A program made the position numbers and the translations under genes. This document shows positions 8,955-16,819 of a stretch of DNA of 64,000 nucleotides, one piece after another (positions within the stretch are counted from its first letter, which is position 1; each line of letters opens with the position of its first letter). A model generated the notes under the pieces. The model had not been told where the DNA came from and searched no databases. It saw only the letters and a list, made by a program, of their open reading frames with translations. Source of the stretch: Scandinavium lactucae (GTDB lineage Bacteria; Pseudomonadota; Gammaproteobacteria; Enterobacterales; Enterobacteriaceae); the NCBI RefSeq assembly GCF_033843265.1, contig NZ_JAWXRD010000033.1, positions 23,109 to 87,108 on the forward strand, given 5' to 3'.

Positions 8955-9695
8955 ATGACGGATTCAACAGCAGCCCCGCTTTATAGCGTGCGCGGTCTGC
9001 AGCTTATCGGCTGGCGCGACATGCAGCACGCGCTGGATTACCTGTACGCCGATGGGCAGATGCGGCAGGGCACGCTGGTGGCGATTAACGCCGAGAAAGT
9101 GCTCACTGCGGAAGATAACGCCGAGGTACGCACGTTGATTGATGCGGCTGAGTTTAAGTATGCCGACGGCATCAGCGTGGTACGATCGATTCGCAAGAAA
9201 TACCCGACGGCTAACGTTTCGCGCGTGGCGGGGGCGGACCTGTGGGAAGCCTTGATGGCTCGGGCAGGCGCGGAAGGTACGCCGGTGTTTCTGGTCGGCG
9301 GTAAGCCTGAGGTGTTAGCGCAAACACAGGCCAGGCTGCACGAACGCTGGAACGTGAATATCGTGGGCAGTCAGGACGGCTATTTCAAGGCTGAGGAACG
9401 GCAGGCGCTGTTCGAACGCATCCATGCTAGCGGGGCGAAAATTGTCACCGTGGCGATGGGCTCGCCAAAACAGGAAATCTTCATGCGCGACTGCCGTCAG
9501 GTGCATCCTGACGCCCTGTTCATGGGCGTGGGCGGTACCTATGACGTCTTCACCGGTCATGTTAAGCGTGCGCCAAAGCTGTGGCAAAAATTGGGGCTGG
9601 AATGGCTCTATCGTCTGCTGTCGCAGCCGAGTCGTCTCACCCGTCAACTGCGCCTGCTGCGCTATCTCGGCTGGCATTACACCGGTAATCTCTGA
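8955..9695 (+). CDS. wecG: UDP-ManNAcA transferase
   Basis: This WecG/TagA/CpsF family glycosyltransferase adds ManNAcA from UDP-ManNAcA to undecaprenyl-PP-GlcNAc (lipid I) to form lipid II. Conserved family segments are visible: INAEKVLTAEDNAEVR, KYADGISVVR and VAMGSPKQEIFMRDCR, followed by VGGTYDVFTGHVKRAP. Two ATGs compete: 8946 (249 residues) and 8955 (246 residues, the E. coli length). I prefer 8955 on length, but neither has a strong Shine-Dalgarno. It is the last gene of the ECA operon; a hairpin follows at 9713-9743. Confidence 0.94.
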   Translation: MTDSTAAPLYSVRGLQLIGWRDMQHALDYLYADGQMRQGTLVAINAEKVLTAEDNAEVRTLIDAAEFKYADGISVVRSIRKKYPTANVSRVAGADLWEALMARAGAEGTPVFLVGGKPEVLAQTQARLHERWNVNIVGSQDGYFKAEERQALFERIHASGAKIVTVAMGSPKQEIFMRDCRQVHPDALFMGVGGTYDVFTGHVKRAPKLWQKLGLEWLYRLLSQPSRLTRQLRLLRYLGWHYTGNL

Positions 9696-9712
9696 AACCC
9701 GCCTCTGCAAAG

Positions 9713-9743
9713 AAAGTATTGCCCAGGAATTGTGCAATACTTT
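9713..9743 (+). terminator. Hairpin ending the ECA operon
   Basis: A perfect 10-bp inverted repeat (AAAGTATTGC ... GCAATACTTT) with an 11 nt loop starts 17 nt after the wecG stop. The 3' arm ends in three T residues, so the U-tract is short. Position between the ECA operon and the separately transcribed yifK supports a terminator role. Confidence 0.6.
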
Positions 9744-9862
9744 CGCATAACTAATACTTTGTTTGCCATTTCACCCAATTTATTTAACCATTCGCCCCTT
9801 CAAAATTCCGCTCATAACAATAACCGGCATCGACCGGAACGTTGCAAACACATAGAGGATCT

Positions 9863-11248
9863 ATGGCTGAGAAACAACCGGCGCTTCAGCGAGGGCTAGA
9901 AGCACGACACATCGAATTGATCGCCCTCGGCGGCACCATTGGGGTTGGCCTGTTTATGGGCTCGGCGAGTACCCTGAAATGGGCCGGGCCGTCAGTGTTG
10001 CTGGCGTACATCATCGCCGGCCTGTTCGTGTTCTTCATCATGCGTTCGATGGGAGAAATGCTGTTCCTCGAACCGGTGACCGGCTCGTTTGCGGTGTATG
10101 CCCATCGCTACATGAGCCCATTCTTTGGCTATCTCACCGCCTGGTCTTACTGGTTTATGTGGATAGCGGTGGGGATTTCCGAAATAACCGCCATCGGGGT
10201 CTACACGCAGTTCTGGTTCCCGGATATGGCGCAATGGATACCCGCGCTTATCGCCGTTGGGTTGGTCGGGCTGGCGAACCTGGCGGCGGTGCGCCTGTAT
10301 GGCGAGCTGGAATTCTGGTTCGCGATGATTAAGGTCACTACCATTATCGTGATGATTGTCGTCGGGGTGGGGGTCATCTTCTTTGGCTTCGGCAACGGCG
10401 GTCAGGCGATCGGCTTTGGCAACCTGACCGAACATGGCGGGTTCTTTGCCGGGGGCTGGAAGGGCTTCCTGACGGCGCTGTGTATCGTGGTGGCGTCCTA
10501 TCAGGGCGTGGAGCTTATTGGCATCACCGCCGGTGAGGCGAAAAATCCGCAGGTCACGCTGCGTAGCGCGGTGGGCAAAGTCCTGTGGCGGATCCTGATT
10601 TTCTACGTAGGGGCGATTTTTGTCATCGTCACTATCTTCCCGTGGAATGAAATTGGCAGCAACGGCAGCCCGTTCGTGCTCACCTTTGCCAAAATCGGCA
10701 TCACTGCTGCGGCCGGTATCATCAACTTCGTGGTGCTGACGGCGGCGCTGTCTGGCTGTAACAGCGGGATGTACAGCTGTGGACGGATGCTGTACGCGCT
10801 GGCGAAAAATCGTCAGTTGCCGTCGGCGATCGCCAAAGTGTCGCGCAACGGTGTACCGGTGGTGGGCGTGGCGGTGTCGATTGCCGTGCTGTTGGTGGGC
10901 TCTTGTCTGAACTACCTTATCCCTAATCCGCAGCGGGTGTTTGTGTATGTTTACAGCGCCAGCGTGTTGCCAGGCATGGTCCCGTGGTTTGTTATCCTGA
11001 TAAGCCAGCTGCGTTTTCGCGAGGCGCATAAGCAGGCGATGGTTAAGCATCCCTTCCGCTCGGTGCTGTTCCCGTGGACCAACTATTTGACGATGGCGTT
11101 CCTGGTTTGTGTATTAATCGGGATGGGCTTCAACGAAGACACGCGGATGTCGCTGTTTGTCGGCATCATCTTCCTGGCGGTAGTGACGTTGTTGTACAAG
11201 GTCTTACGTCTCGGAAGAGGGGTTGAAGCGTCTAATTCGCAGGAATAA
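9863..11248 (+). CDS. yifK: YifK (ThrP) threonine/serine:H+ symporter
   Basis: This 461-residue APC-superfamily permease matches E. coli YifK (ThrP) in length. It is expected to import amino acids, reported as threonine and serine in E. coli, by proton symport. Twelve hydrophobic spans are visible, beginning with the AAT-family signature LIALGGTIGVGLFMGSA; the substrate-side segment ITAGEAKNPQVTLRSA is conserved. The ATG at 9863 is preceded by AGAGGA at a suitable distance; the longer frame to 9842 adds only 7 residues and has no ribosome site. It stands alone between the ECA operon and the tRNA cluster. Confidence 0.93.
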   Translation: MAEKQPALQRGLEARHIELIALGGTIGVGLFMGSASTLKWAGPSVLLAYIIAGLFVFFIMRSMGEMLFLEPVTGSFAVYAHRYMSPFFGYLTAWSYWFMWIAVGISEITAIGVYTQFWFPDMAQWIPALIAVGLVGLANLAAVRLYGELEFWFAMIKVTTIIVMIVVGVGVIFFGFGNGGQAIGFGNLTEHGGFFAGGWKGFLTALCIVVASYQGVELIGITAGEAKNPQVTLRSAVGKVLWRILIFYVGAIFVIVTIFPWNEIGSNGSPFVLTFAKIGITAAAGIINFVVLTAALSGCNSGMYSCGRMLYALAKNRQLPSAIAKVSRNGVPVVGVAVSIAVLLVGSCLNYLIPNPQRVFVYVYSASVLPGMVPWFVILISQLRFREAHKQAMVKHPFRSVLFPWTNYLTMAFLVCVLIGMGFNEDTRMSLFVGIIFLAVVTLLYKVLRLGRGVEASNSQE

Positions 11249-11280
11249 TCGTCAAAACGTGCAAAGCATAACCAAACGGA

Positions 11281-11329
11281 AAATTAATTTAAAAAGGGAC
11301 TAGACAGCCCTGCGTGAAGCCCGTATTAT
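11281..11329 (+). promoter_or_regulatory. Promoter of the argX-hisR-leuT-proM tRNA operon
   Basis: A -35 box TAGACA (11301-11306) and a -10 box TATTAT (11324-11329) are separated by exactly 17 bp. An A/T tract (11281-11295) lies just upstream as a likely UP element. The sequence after the -10 is GC-rich (CCGACCCCGC), the discriminator type associated with stringent control of stable RNA genes. Confidence 0.8.
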
Positions 11330-11350
11330 CCGACCCCGCAACGGCGCTAA

Positions 11351-11427
<77 letters not shown>

Positions 11428-11492
11428 TTAAACCCGGTGCTGGAGCTGCGGTGGTCTGTGATAACACAGGGCCGCGTGAAAGAATATCAGTG

Positions 11493-11568
11493 GTGGCTAT
11501 AGCTCAGTTGGTAGAGCCCTGGATTGTGATTCCAGTTGTCGTGGGTTCGAATCCCATTAGCCACCCCA
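11493..11568 (+). tRNA. hisR: tRNA-His (GTG)
   Basis: The cloverleaf has an anticodon arm CTGGA-TTGTGAT-TCCAG with anticodon GTG at 11526-11528 and an encoded CCA. The extra G-1 characteristic of tRNA-His is encoded at 11492 and pairs with C73, so the mature RNA starts one base earlier than the listed coordinate. It is the second gene of the operon. Confidence 0.97.
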
Positions 11569-11591
11569 TTAATTTTGAGTTAAGTGGCAAT

Positions 11592-11678
11592 GCGAAGGTG
11601 GCGGAATTGGTAGACGCGCTAGCTTCAGGTGTTAGTGTTCGTAAGGACGTGGGGGTTCAAGTCCCCCCCCTCGCACCA
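11592..11678 (+). tRNA. leuT: tRNA-Leu (CAG)
   Basis: This 87 nt class II tRNA has a long variable arm. The anticodon CAG is at 11626-11628. The acceptor GCGAAGG/CCCTCGC and encoded ACCA are present, as is a T arm with GGTTCAAGTCC. The variable arm loop differs slightly from E. coli leuT but can still pair. It is the third gene of the operon. Confidence 0.96.
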
Positions 11679-11727
11679 CAACTTAAAGTTAAAAAGAATT
11701 GAACTAAAAATTCAAAAAGCAGTACAT

Positions 11728-11804
11728 CGGCGAGTAGCGCAGCTTGGTAGCGCAACTGGTTTGGGACCAGTGGGTCGGAGGTTCGAATCCTCTCTCGCCG
11801 ACCA
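11728..11804 (+). tRNA. proM: tRNA-Pro (TGG)
   Basis: This 77 nt gene has acceptor CGGCGAG pairing with CTCGCCG and an encoded ACCA. The anticodon arm is ACTGG-TTTGGGA-CCAGT with anticodon TGG at 11762-11764. It is the last gene of the operon; the transcription terminator starts 7 nt later. Confidence 0.97.
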
Positions 11805-11810
11805 ATTTTG

Positions 11811-11834
11811 AACCCCGCTTCGGCGGGGTTTTTT
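11811..11834 (+). terminator. Terminator of the tRNA operon
   Basis: A GC-rich hairpin with an 8 bp stem AACCCCGC-TTCG-GCGGGGTT and an exceptionally stable UUCG tetraloop is followed by a run of T residues. This is a textbook intrinsic terminator directly after proM. Confidence 0.92.
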
Positions 11835-11904
11835 CTATTCTGAATTCGGCAAAATCTACTGCCAAAATAATTACCCCCACCTCTTTCATTCTCAATGGCA
11901 AATA

Positions 11905-11984
11905 TGTCTCCAGATGGCGACATTTAATTTCATGATTTCACGCTAAATCCTGTTTATACATTCCTGCGTCTCCATTCAGCGACA
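11905..11984 (+). promoter_or_regulatory. Two GlrR-type operators upstream of glmZ
   Basis: A perfect TGTC-N10-GACA site lies at 11905-11922, and a near-perfect CGTC-N10-GACA site at 11967-11984. TGTC-N10-GACA is the recognition pattern of GlrR (QseF), the sigma-54 activator of glmY and glmZ in many enterobacteria. Both sites share the longer core GTCTCCA-N4..GCGACAT. They sit about 140 and 78 bp upstream of the glmZ start, where enhancer-type sites are expected. A third site was not found, and the sigma-54 core promoter looks degenerate. Confidence 0.65.
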
Positions 11985-12061
11985 TCTCATTAATTCCTAA
12001 AACGCCAACTCCCTGATATTCAGGGGTGCAAGTGTAGCCAAACGTGTGTAATAATATGTCT

Positions 12062-12281
12062 GTAGATGCTCATTCCATCTCTTATGTTCGCCTTTATACC
12101 CTAGGGTATGGCCTCATAAACCCAGGAATGACGCAGAGCCGTTTACGGTGCTTATCGTCCACCGACAGATGTCGCTTCGGCCTCATCAAACACCATGGAC
12201 ATAACGTTGAGTGAAGCACCCATTGTTGTCAATCAGACCTGTTTTAACGCCTGCCCTGTTTTTCAGAGCAGGCGTTTTTTT
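12062..12281 (+). ncRNA. glmZ: GlmZ small RNA
   Basis: About 220 nt match the known GlmZ RNA over most of its length: the 5' GTAGATGCTCATTCCATC, the internal GAATGACGCAGAGCCGTTT and TTGAGTGAAGCACCCA blocks, and the final terminator hairpin ACGCCTGCCCTG..CAGAGCAGGCGT plus T7. GlmZ pairs with the glmS leader with Hfq and activates glucosamine-6-phosphate synthase, linking it to cell-envelope precursor supply. It is cleaved via RapZ/RNase E unless protected by GlmY. A TAATAAT sequence at 12049-12055 is a plausible sigma-70 -10 box for a start at 12062. A TTTATACCCTAGGGTAT stretch inside the first stem-loop differs from E. coli. In E. coli, aslA/aslB lie nearby; they are absent here. Confidence 0.92.
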
Positions 12282-12287
12282 ATGGGT

Positions 12288-13490
12288 TTAATTCCGGTAG
12301 CGGAATAAGACAATGCCGACCAGTAATAATGCGAAAAATGAAACGCACCACAATGTGTGAGCCGCACTTAATTGCCCAATGAGCATGACGGTTACAGACG
12401 TTGTGAGCGTTGCACTGAGCGTTTGCCACCGCCACGCTTTCGCACTGGCGCTGGAAACATCATCTTCAGTGAACTGATGCAGTACGCTGAACGTCCCTAA
12501 AGCAAACACCACGTTTGACGCCAAATGGGCAATGAAAATTGCCGCCAGCACTGCGGTGAAAGCCGTCATGATGGGCATCAGGATGTAGGCCAACAGAAAT
12601 AACCCCAAACAGCCCAGCAACAGATGATTTCGCTGCACATAATCCGGCATCCTCTGGCTATTGAGCAGCATTGGCCCGCAAAGTTGTCCCAGACTACGGC
12701 TAAACAACAGCGGTAACGCCAGCCCGGCAGTATTCTCTGGCTGCATCTGCTGCGCCAGCGCGGGTAACAGTGCCATGGCTGGCGCACCGACTGCCGCCAA
12801 CGAAGGTAATAAGAGCAGGCTTCGCTTCTGCTGGGTGCTGAGATTTCGCCAGCGCAGCGGCGTTCCGGCAAGGAAGACTTTCTCTTCGGCGCGGATAGCA
12901 ATGCGCTGTAAGGCCAGCCACAGCAGCCCGCAAGCCGCCATAAAACTCACGGCATCAATCAACAGTAACGCCTCCGGGCTGACGCGTTCAAATAACAGCA
13001 CGCCAAGCCCGGTACCGAGTAAGACCTGTGAGGCAAAAATCATGTTTTCCATCGCGGTGGCCGCCGGAAGCTCATCTTCGCGTAATCCACGCTTAAACGT
13101 CAGTGCCAGCGCGGGCCAGGAAATGCCTCCCAGCAGAGATTCTACGGACTGCACTGTCAGCAACAGTGGCAGGCTATGAAGCCGCAATCCTATTAGGGGC
13201 AAGGCCAGCGCCAACAGGCCAAGCAGTTCGCAAAGGATGAGTACGCGCAGGGGAGGGTATATGCGACACAGTTTTTCGCCGAGCAGGCTGCCAATAAAAC
13301 CGGGCACCGTGGCCAGCAGCCAGGCGAGGGTTAATGTCGTCGGCGTAGCGTGCCAGCGTAACAGCTGACCAAACACTACCACCTGCGTCAGACCATTACC
13401 TAGCGACGAGAGAATAAAAGCGAATGCCAACAGGCGAAGCCAGACGTGGCCTCGCAGTGCGCGTAGCAGCGCAAACAGCAGAGAATTCAT
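12288..13490 (-). CDS. Accessory MFS transporter
   Basis: This 400-residue membrane protein has about twelve hydrophobic segments arranged as two halves, with a charged central loop (RAEEKVFLAGTPLRWRNLSTQQKR, about residues 207-230), the layout of the major facilitator superfamily. It resembles MFS proteins of the EntS/MFS_3-like group, but I cannot name a substrate. The ATG at 13490 is preferred (GGAG about 10 nt upstream); a TTG 36 nt further out gives a 412-residue form. The gene lies antisense and only 7 bp from the end of glmZ, between glmZ and hemY, a position empty of such a gene in E. coli K-12. It is probably monocistronic and accessory. Confidence 0.75.
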   Translation of the reverse strand: MNSLLFALLRALRGHVWLRLLAFAFILSSLGNGLTQVVVFGQLLRWHATPTTLTLAWLLATVPGFIGSLLGEKLCRIYPPLRVLILCELLGLLALALPLIGLRLHSLPLLLTVQSVESLLGGISWPALALTFKRGLREDELPAATAMENMIFASQVLLGTGLGVLLFERVSPEALLLIDAVSFMAACGLLWLALQRIAIRAEEKVFLAGTPLRWRNLSTQQKRSLLLLPSLAAVGAPAMALLPALAQQMQPENTAGLALPLLFSRSLGQLCGPMLLNSQRMPDYVQRNHLLLGCLGLFLLAYILMPIMTAFTAVLAAIFIAHLASNVVFALGTFSVLHQFTEDDVSSASAKAWRWQTLSATLTTSVTVMLIGQLSAAHTLWCVSFFALLLVGIVLFRYRN

Positions 13491-13631
13491 GTGAGACGAT
13501 CTCCAGCAATACGTTATCCACGCCAAAAAGCGCGTATGTGAAAAACGGTGAATGCTGAAAAATCGTTACATTGGGAAGCTCGCGAAAGGATTCAGAATCA
13601 GAAAGGTAGCATGGGCATGAAGAAAAAAGAA

Positions 13632-13652
13632 AGGGGCCAAAAGGCCCCTTTG
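13632..13652 (-). terminator. Terminator of the hem operon
   Basis: The inverted repeat AGGGGCC-TTTT-GGCCCCT, read on the minus strand downstream of hemY, is followed by TTCTTTTTTC. It is a good intrinsic terminator for hemCDXY and may also act weakly on the opposite strand. Confidence 0.8.
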
Positions 13653-13667
13653 CTCACATATTTCTAC

Positions 13668-14864
13668 TCAGGAAGGTGGGTTGTTCTGAAGCGTCAGTAA
13701 CAGCCCGTCACGGCGCATGGTGGCCGCTTCTTCCGGCTGATGCAGCCTGTCGAGTGCATCGGCCAGCCAGGCGTAGTCGAACGCGTCAGGACGCTGTTTC
13801 AGCGCCGCCCGGAAGGCAATGGTGGCCTCCTGCCATTCGCCGTGCTTCATCAGCGACTGACCCAGCGTACTCCACAACAGCGGACGGTCGCCCACGCTCT
13901 TGATCTGCTGGCGCAACACTTTTTCCAACTGTTCCGGATTGGTGGTTTTCAGACGCGGAACCGGGAGCAGCAGACGGTCGTCGTATTGGCGTTTCAGGCC
14001 ATCGATAATGATCTGCTGGGCCATGTCATGATCGTCACACTCGATGAGGTGATCGGCCATGGCCACCTGCAGCGGCACGCGCTGACGGGTTTTACGACTC
14101 TGATTTTTCCACCACTCGCGCAGACCATCGCTGCCCTGATCGGCACGCGCCTGTTCCATCAGACCAATCCATGCCTGCTGTTCCAGAGCATCACGGTGGG
14201 CTTCATCGCCGACGTTGGCTTTCGCCATCGACGGAATGATATCGAGCAGTGAACTCCAGGCCCCGGTACGGATATAAGCTTGTTCAGCCAGACGCAGCAC
14301 TTCAGGATGACGTGGTGCGATTTCCAGCAGTCTGTCTACGCCATGGCGGGCCGCGTGGTCTTCATGACGCGCGAGCTGGATACGTACCCGGGTGATTTCC
14401 ACCGGGATCAGATCGTTGCCGGCGCTTTCCGCGGCACGTTCCAGATGCTGATTCGCGCGCATTTCGTCCCCGCGCTGCTGCGCTGCTTCCGCCGCGAGCA
14501 GATAATTCACCACTGGCTGTTCAGCGTGATCGGCATTTTTCGCCATCAGCTTCTCAACCTGCTGGTAGTCGCCTTCCGCCAGTTTCAGCAGCGCCTGTTC
14601 GGTCTGCTTGCGGGCGCGACGGCGTTTGCGGCCAACAAACCAGCCCCGGGTATGGGCCCCGGTGCGGAAGATACGGCGCAGCAGCCATTCGATGGCGAAC
14701 AACACCACCATCGTCAGGATCATAATGATCACCAGACCGGTGACGCTGGTTTCGATGTTGTAGGTGTCAGTCTGGATCAGGACGTAGCCTTGATGACCCG
14801 CGATGATCGGCCCAACCACGATCCCGGCGATCAGCAATGCAAAGAGCAATAATACTTTAAGCAT
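13668..14864 (-). CDS. hemY: HemY, haem-operon TPR membrane protein
   Basis: This 398-residue inner-membrane protein has the E. coli HemY length. Two N-terminal hydrophobic segments (about residues 1-24 and 38-64) are followed by a long soluble part with tetratricopeptide-type helical pairs such as LLAAEAAQQRGDEMRANQHLERAAE and the C-terminal WSTLGQSLMKHGEWQEATIAFRAALKQRPD. In E. coli it is linked to late porphyrin metabolism, but it is not the protoporphyrinogen oxidase called HemY in Bacillus. It is the last gene of hemCDXY, 2 bp after hemX. Confidence 0.94.
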   Translation of the reverse strand: MLKVLLLFALLIAGIVVGPIIAGHQGYVLIQTDTYNIETSVTGLVIIMILTMVVLFAIEWLLRRIFRTGAHTRGWFVGRKRRRARKQTEQALLKLAEGDYQQVEKLMAKNADHAEQPVVNYLLAAEAAQQRGDEMRANQHLERAAESAGNDLIPVEITRVRIQLARHEDHAARHGVDRLLEIAPRHPEVLRLAEQAYIRTGAWSSLLDIIPSMAKANVGDEAHRDALEQQAWIGLMEQARADQGSDGLREWWKNQSRKTRQRVPLQVAMADHLIECDDHDMAQQIIIDGLKRQYDDRLLLPVPRLKTTNPEQLEKVLRQQIKSVGDRPLLWSTLGQSLMKHGEWQEATIAFRAALKQRPDAFDYAWLADALDRLHQPEEAATMRRDGLLLTLQNNPPS

Positions 14865-14866
14865 GA

Positions 14867-16057
14867 TTATTCTCCCTGCGGTGCGGCGGTGGCGGGTGCA
14901 GCATCAGCCTGCGGCGTCGCGCTCGGCGCAACCGACGGCTGTGCCAGCAGATTCCGCACGCGGGTCTGCATTAGTTTTTCCAGAATAGGCTGGCTTTGCA
15001 GCGTTTCCGGCACGTCCATATTGATGTTCTGCTGACTCAGTGAATCCAGTTCATCCAGGAAGGCTTTGGTGGTGGCGTCGTCGGTATCGTAGTAAGCCCG
15101 TACCCAAGTGGACACGTTATCCAGTGCCTGTTTATAGGTTTGTTCCTGATGGCGAGGCACGGCCTGCGCAGCAACCAGCAGACGGGAGCGGATATTCTCC
15201 CGCAGATAGACGTCCTGATTCGGCGCTAACAGCGGAACCGCCGTTTCGTCACGGCGACGAATGGTAATAAAGCTGTCCATAAAACTCTGCCAGCTCTTTT
15301 GCAGATTGACGCGCCATTCGCCGAGGGAGCTTGAAAGCTCGCTACTGTCTTCGTCCATCGGGGAATCGTCGTCGGTATTGTCGGCCAGACGCAGGTTATC
15401 AATCTGATTCGACAGCTGATTCACCTTCAAAATAATTCCGTCGTAATCGACCTGGGTTACGGCAGACAGGCTGGCGATATCGTCAGTAATGGCCCGACGT
15501 GCGGTGATCAGGCTTGGGTCATTCATGTCTGCCAGGCTTGCATCGGCGCTTTTCAGCAGTGCCGCTGCGCTGGTGGCGTCCTGATCGCTCCACAGCTTAC
15601 GACCCGCCAGTTTGACGAGGAAATCAGCCTGCGCCAGTTGCCAAGTTTTGGCATCGCTCCCGGAAATGGTGGCCACTTTCTGCTGCAGTTCATCGAGCTG
15701 CTTGTGTAGCGCGTCCTGCTGCTGTTTCGCGGCAGTCAGCTGCTCGGCCTGCTGCTTAATCACGCCTTCCAGTTCGGTTTTCTGCGATTCCTGCGCTTTT
15801 TGCAGGGCGGTCACTTGATTCACCAGCGCATCGCTGGCGGAGGTCTGATTCGCACCTTGCTGTTTCACCAGGCTGTACAGGCCAATGCCTGCGGCCAGGG
15901 CGATGGCAATCGCCACCACGCTGAGCGCCAAAGGGGCTTTGTTGCTGCTCTTTTTCTTCTCAGCGTTTTTCGTTTCAGCATTCTCCGGCTGTGGCGTCAC
16001 TTCCACGGCCTCCCTGGTCTCTTCAACCACGGCGGAGTTCTCTTTTTGTTCCGTCAT
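14867..16057 (-). CDS. hemX: HemX, haem-operon membrane protein
   Basis: This 396-residue protein has a charged cytoplasmic N-terminus, a single hydrophobic span (LALSVVAIAIALAAGIGLYS, about residues 43-62), and then a long coiled-coil segment rich in Gln/Lys/Leu (about residues 78-140). Its role in haem synthesis is still unclear: it was once proposed as uroporphyrinogen III methylase, and the sequence here shows no methylase motif. The ATG at 16057 is chosen (GGAAG upstream, E. coli-like MTEQ start); a start at 16069 would add four residues and lacks a ribosome site. The C-terminus is an Ala/Pro-rich tail. Confidence 0.93.
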   Translation of the reverse strand: MTEQKENSAVVEETREAVEVTPQPENAETKNAEKKKSSNKAPLALSVVAIAIALAAGIGLYSLVKQQGANQTSASDALVNQVTALQKAQESQKTELEGVIKQQAEQLTAAKQQQDALHKQLDELQQKVATISGSDAKTWQLAQADFLVKLAGRKLWSDQDATSAAALLKSADASLADMNDPSLITARRAITDDIASLSAVTQVDYDGIILKVNQLSNQIDNLRLADNTDDDSPMDEDSSELSSSLGEWRVNLQKSWQSFMDSFITIRRRDETAVPLLAPNQDVYLRENIRSRLLVAAQAVPRHQEQTYKQALDNVSTWVRAYYDTDDATTKAFLDELDSLSQQNINMDVPETLQSQPILEKLMQTRVRNLLAQPSVAPSATPQADAAPATAAPQGE

Positions 16058-16078
16058 TATGGCTTCCAATGTTGAGAG

Positions 16079-16819
16079 TTATTGTAAAGCACGCAGCAGC
16101 GCGTCGTTGTCGGCGCTATCGGCCACCCTGATATTCTGCCAGCCCAGTTCCCGGGCCTGTTCTGCCAGGCGCTCACTCACCACAAGCACCTCGCAGTGTA
16201 ACAACCAACGTTCGCGATACCATTGCGGGATCAGCGACCAAAGCTGTTTTAACATTTCGCCGCTGGTGATGACCAGTCGAGTCACGCCGCGCGATTCCCA
16301 GCGCAGGGCTTCTTCTGCACCGTCATAGTGGCGATTAGTGCGTTGATAACATTCGCAAAAAGTCACGCTGGCACCGCGTTCCTGCAAGGTTGCGCCGAGC
16401 AGTTCTCGCCCGCCGTTGCCGCGTAAAATCAGCGCTTTCTTGCCAGCAACGTTTTGTAATTCAGGTAATTGTAGCAACACTTCGCTGATTTCCCGATCGA
16501 GCGGATAACGAACGTCAATACTGCTGACTTTATGCAGAGCCAGGCCGGTGGTGCGCCCGATGGCAAAATAGCGCGGCGCGGATGGCCACGGTTGCCCGTG
16601 TTGTTGCAGCTGCGCATGGGCAAATTCCACGGCATGTTGCGAAAGCGCGAACAGGAGGCTGCCTTCGGCCAACGCGGCCAGATACGCCGGAAGCTGGGCG
16701 AGTTCACGGCCGGGAGTAAATTCGATTAACGGAAAGCTCCAGGCCTCTCGCCCCAGCGCGCGCAGGCGGCTGACAAGTTCTTCCCCTTGGGGAGACGGGC
16801 GAGTGACCAGAATGCTCAT
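16079..16819 (-). CDS. hemD: Uroporphyrinogen-III synthase
   Basis: This 246-residue enzyme cyclises hydroxymethylbilane with inversion of ring D to give uroporphyrinogen III, the branch point to haem, sirohaem and cobalamin. The sequence matches enterobacterial HemD throughout, starting MSILVTRPSPQGEELVSRLR and containing the conserved YFAIGRTTGLAL and VITSGEMLKQL segments. The family is poorly conserved apart from such segments, so position within hemCD adds weight. Its start overlaps the hemC stop by 4 nt. Confidence 0.95.
   Translation of the reverse strand: MSILVTRPSPQGEELVSRLRALGREAWSFPLIEFTPGRELAQLPAYLAALAEGSLLFALSQHAVEFAHAQLQQHGQPWPSAPRYFAIGRTTGLALHKVSSIDVRYPLDREISEVLLQLPELQNVAGKKALILRGNGGRELLGATLQERGASVTFCECYQRTNRHYDGAEEALRWESRGVTRLVITSGEMLKQLWSLIPQWYRERWLLHCEVLVVSERLAEQARELGWQNIRVADSADNDALLRALQ

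Noticed and set aside
9992..11050. 352-codon open frame antisense to yifK
   Set aside because: His/Arg/Gln-rich translation without hydrophobic or domain pattern, fully inside a clear permease gene.
11451..11935. Small open frames across the tRNA cluster
   Set aside because: They run through tRNA-His, -Leu and -Pro genes and simply translate tRNA sequence.
12022..12038. GG-N10-GC sequence as a sigma-54 promoter for glmZ
   Set aside because: GGGGTGCAAG..AGCC has the right GG/GC spacing but poor flanking match to TGGCAC-N5-TTGCA, and would start transcription about 12 nt before the conserved GlmZ 5' end.
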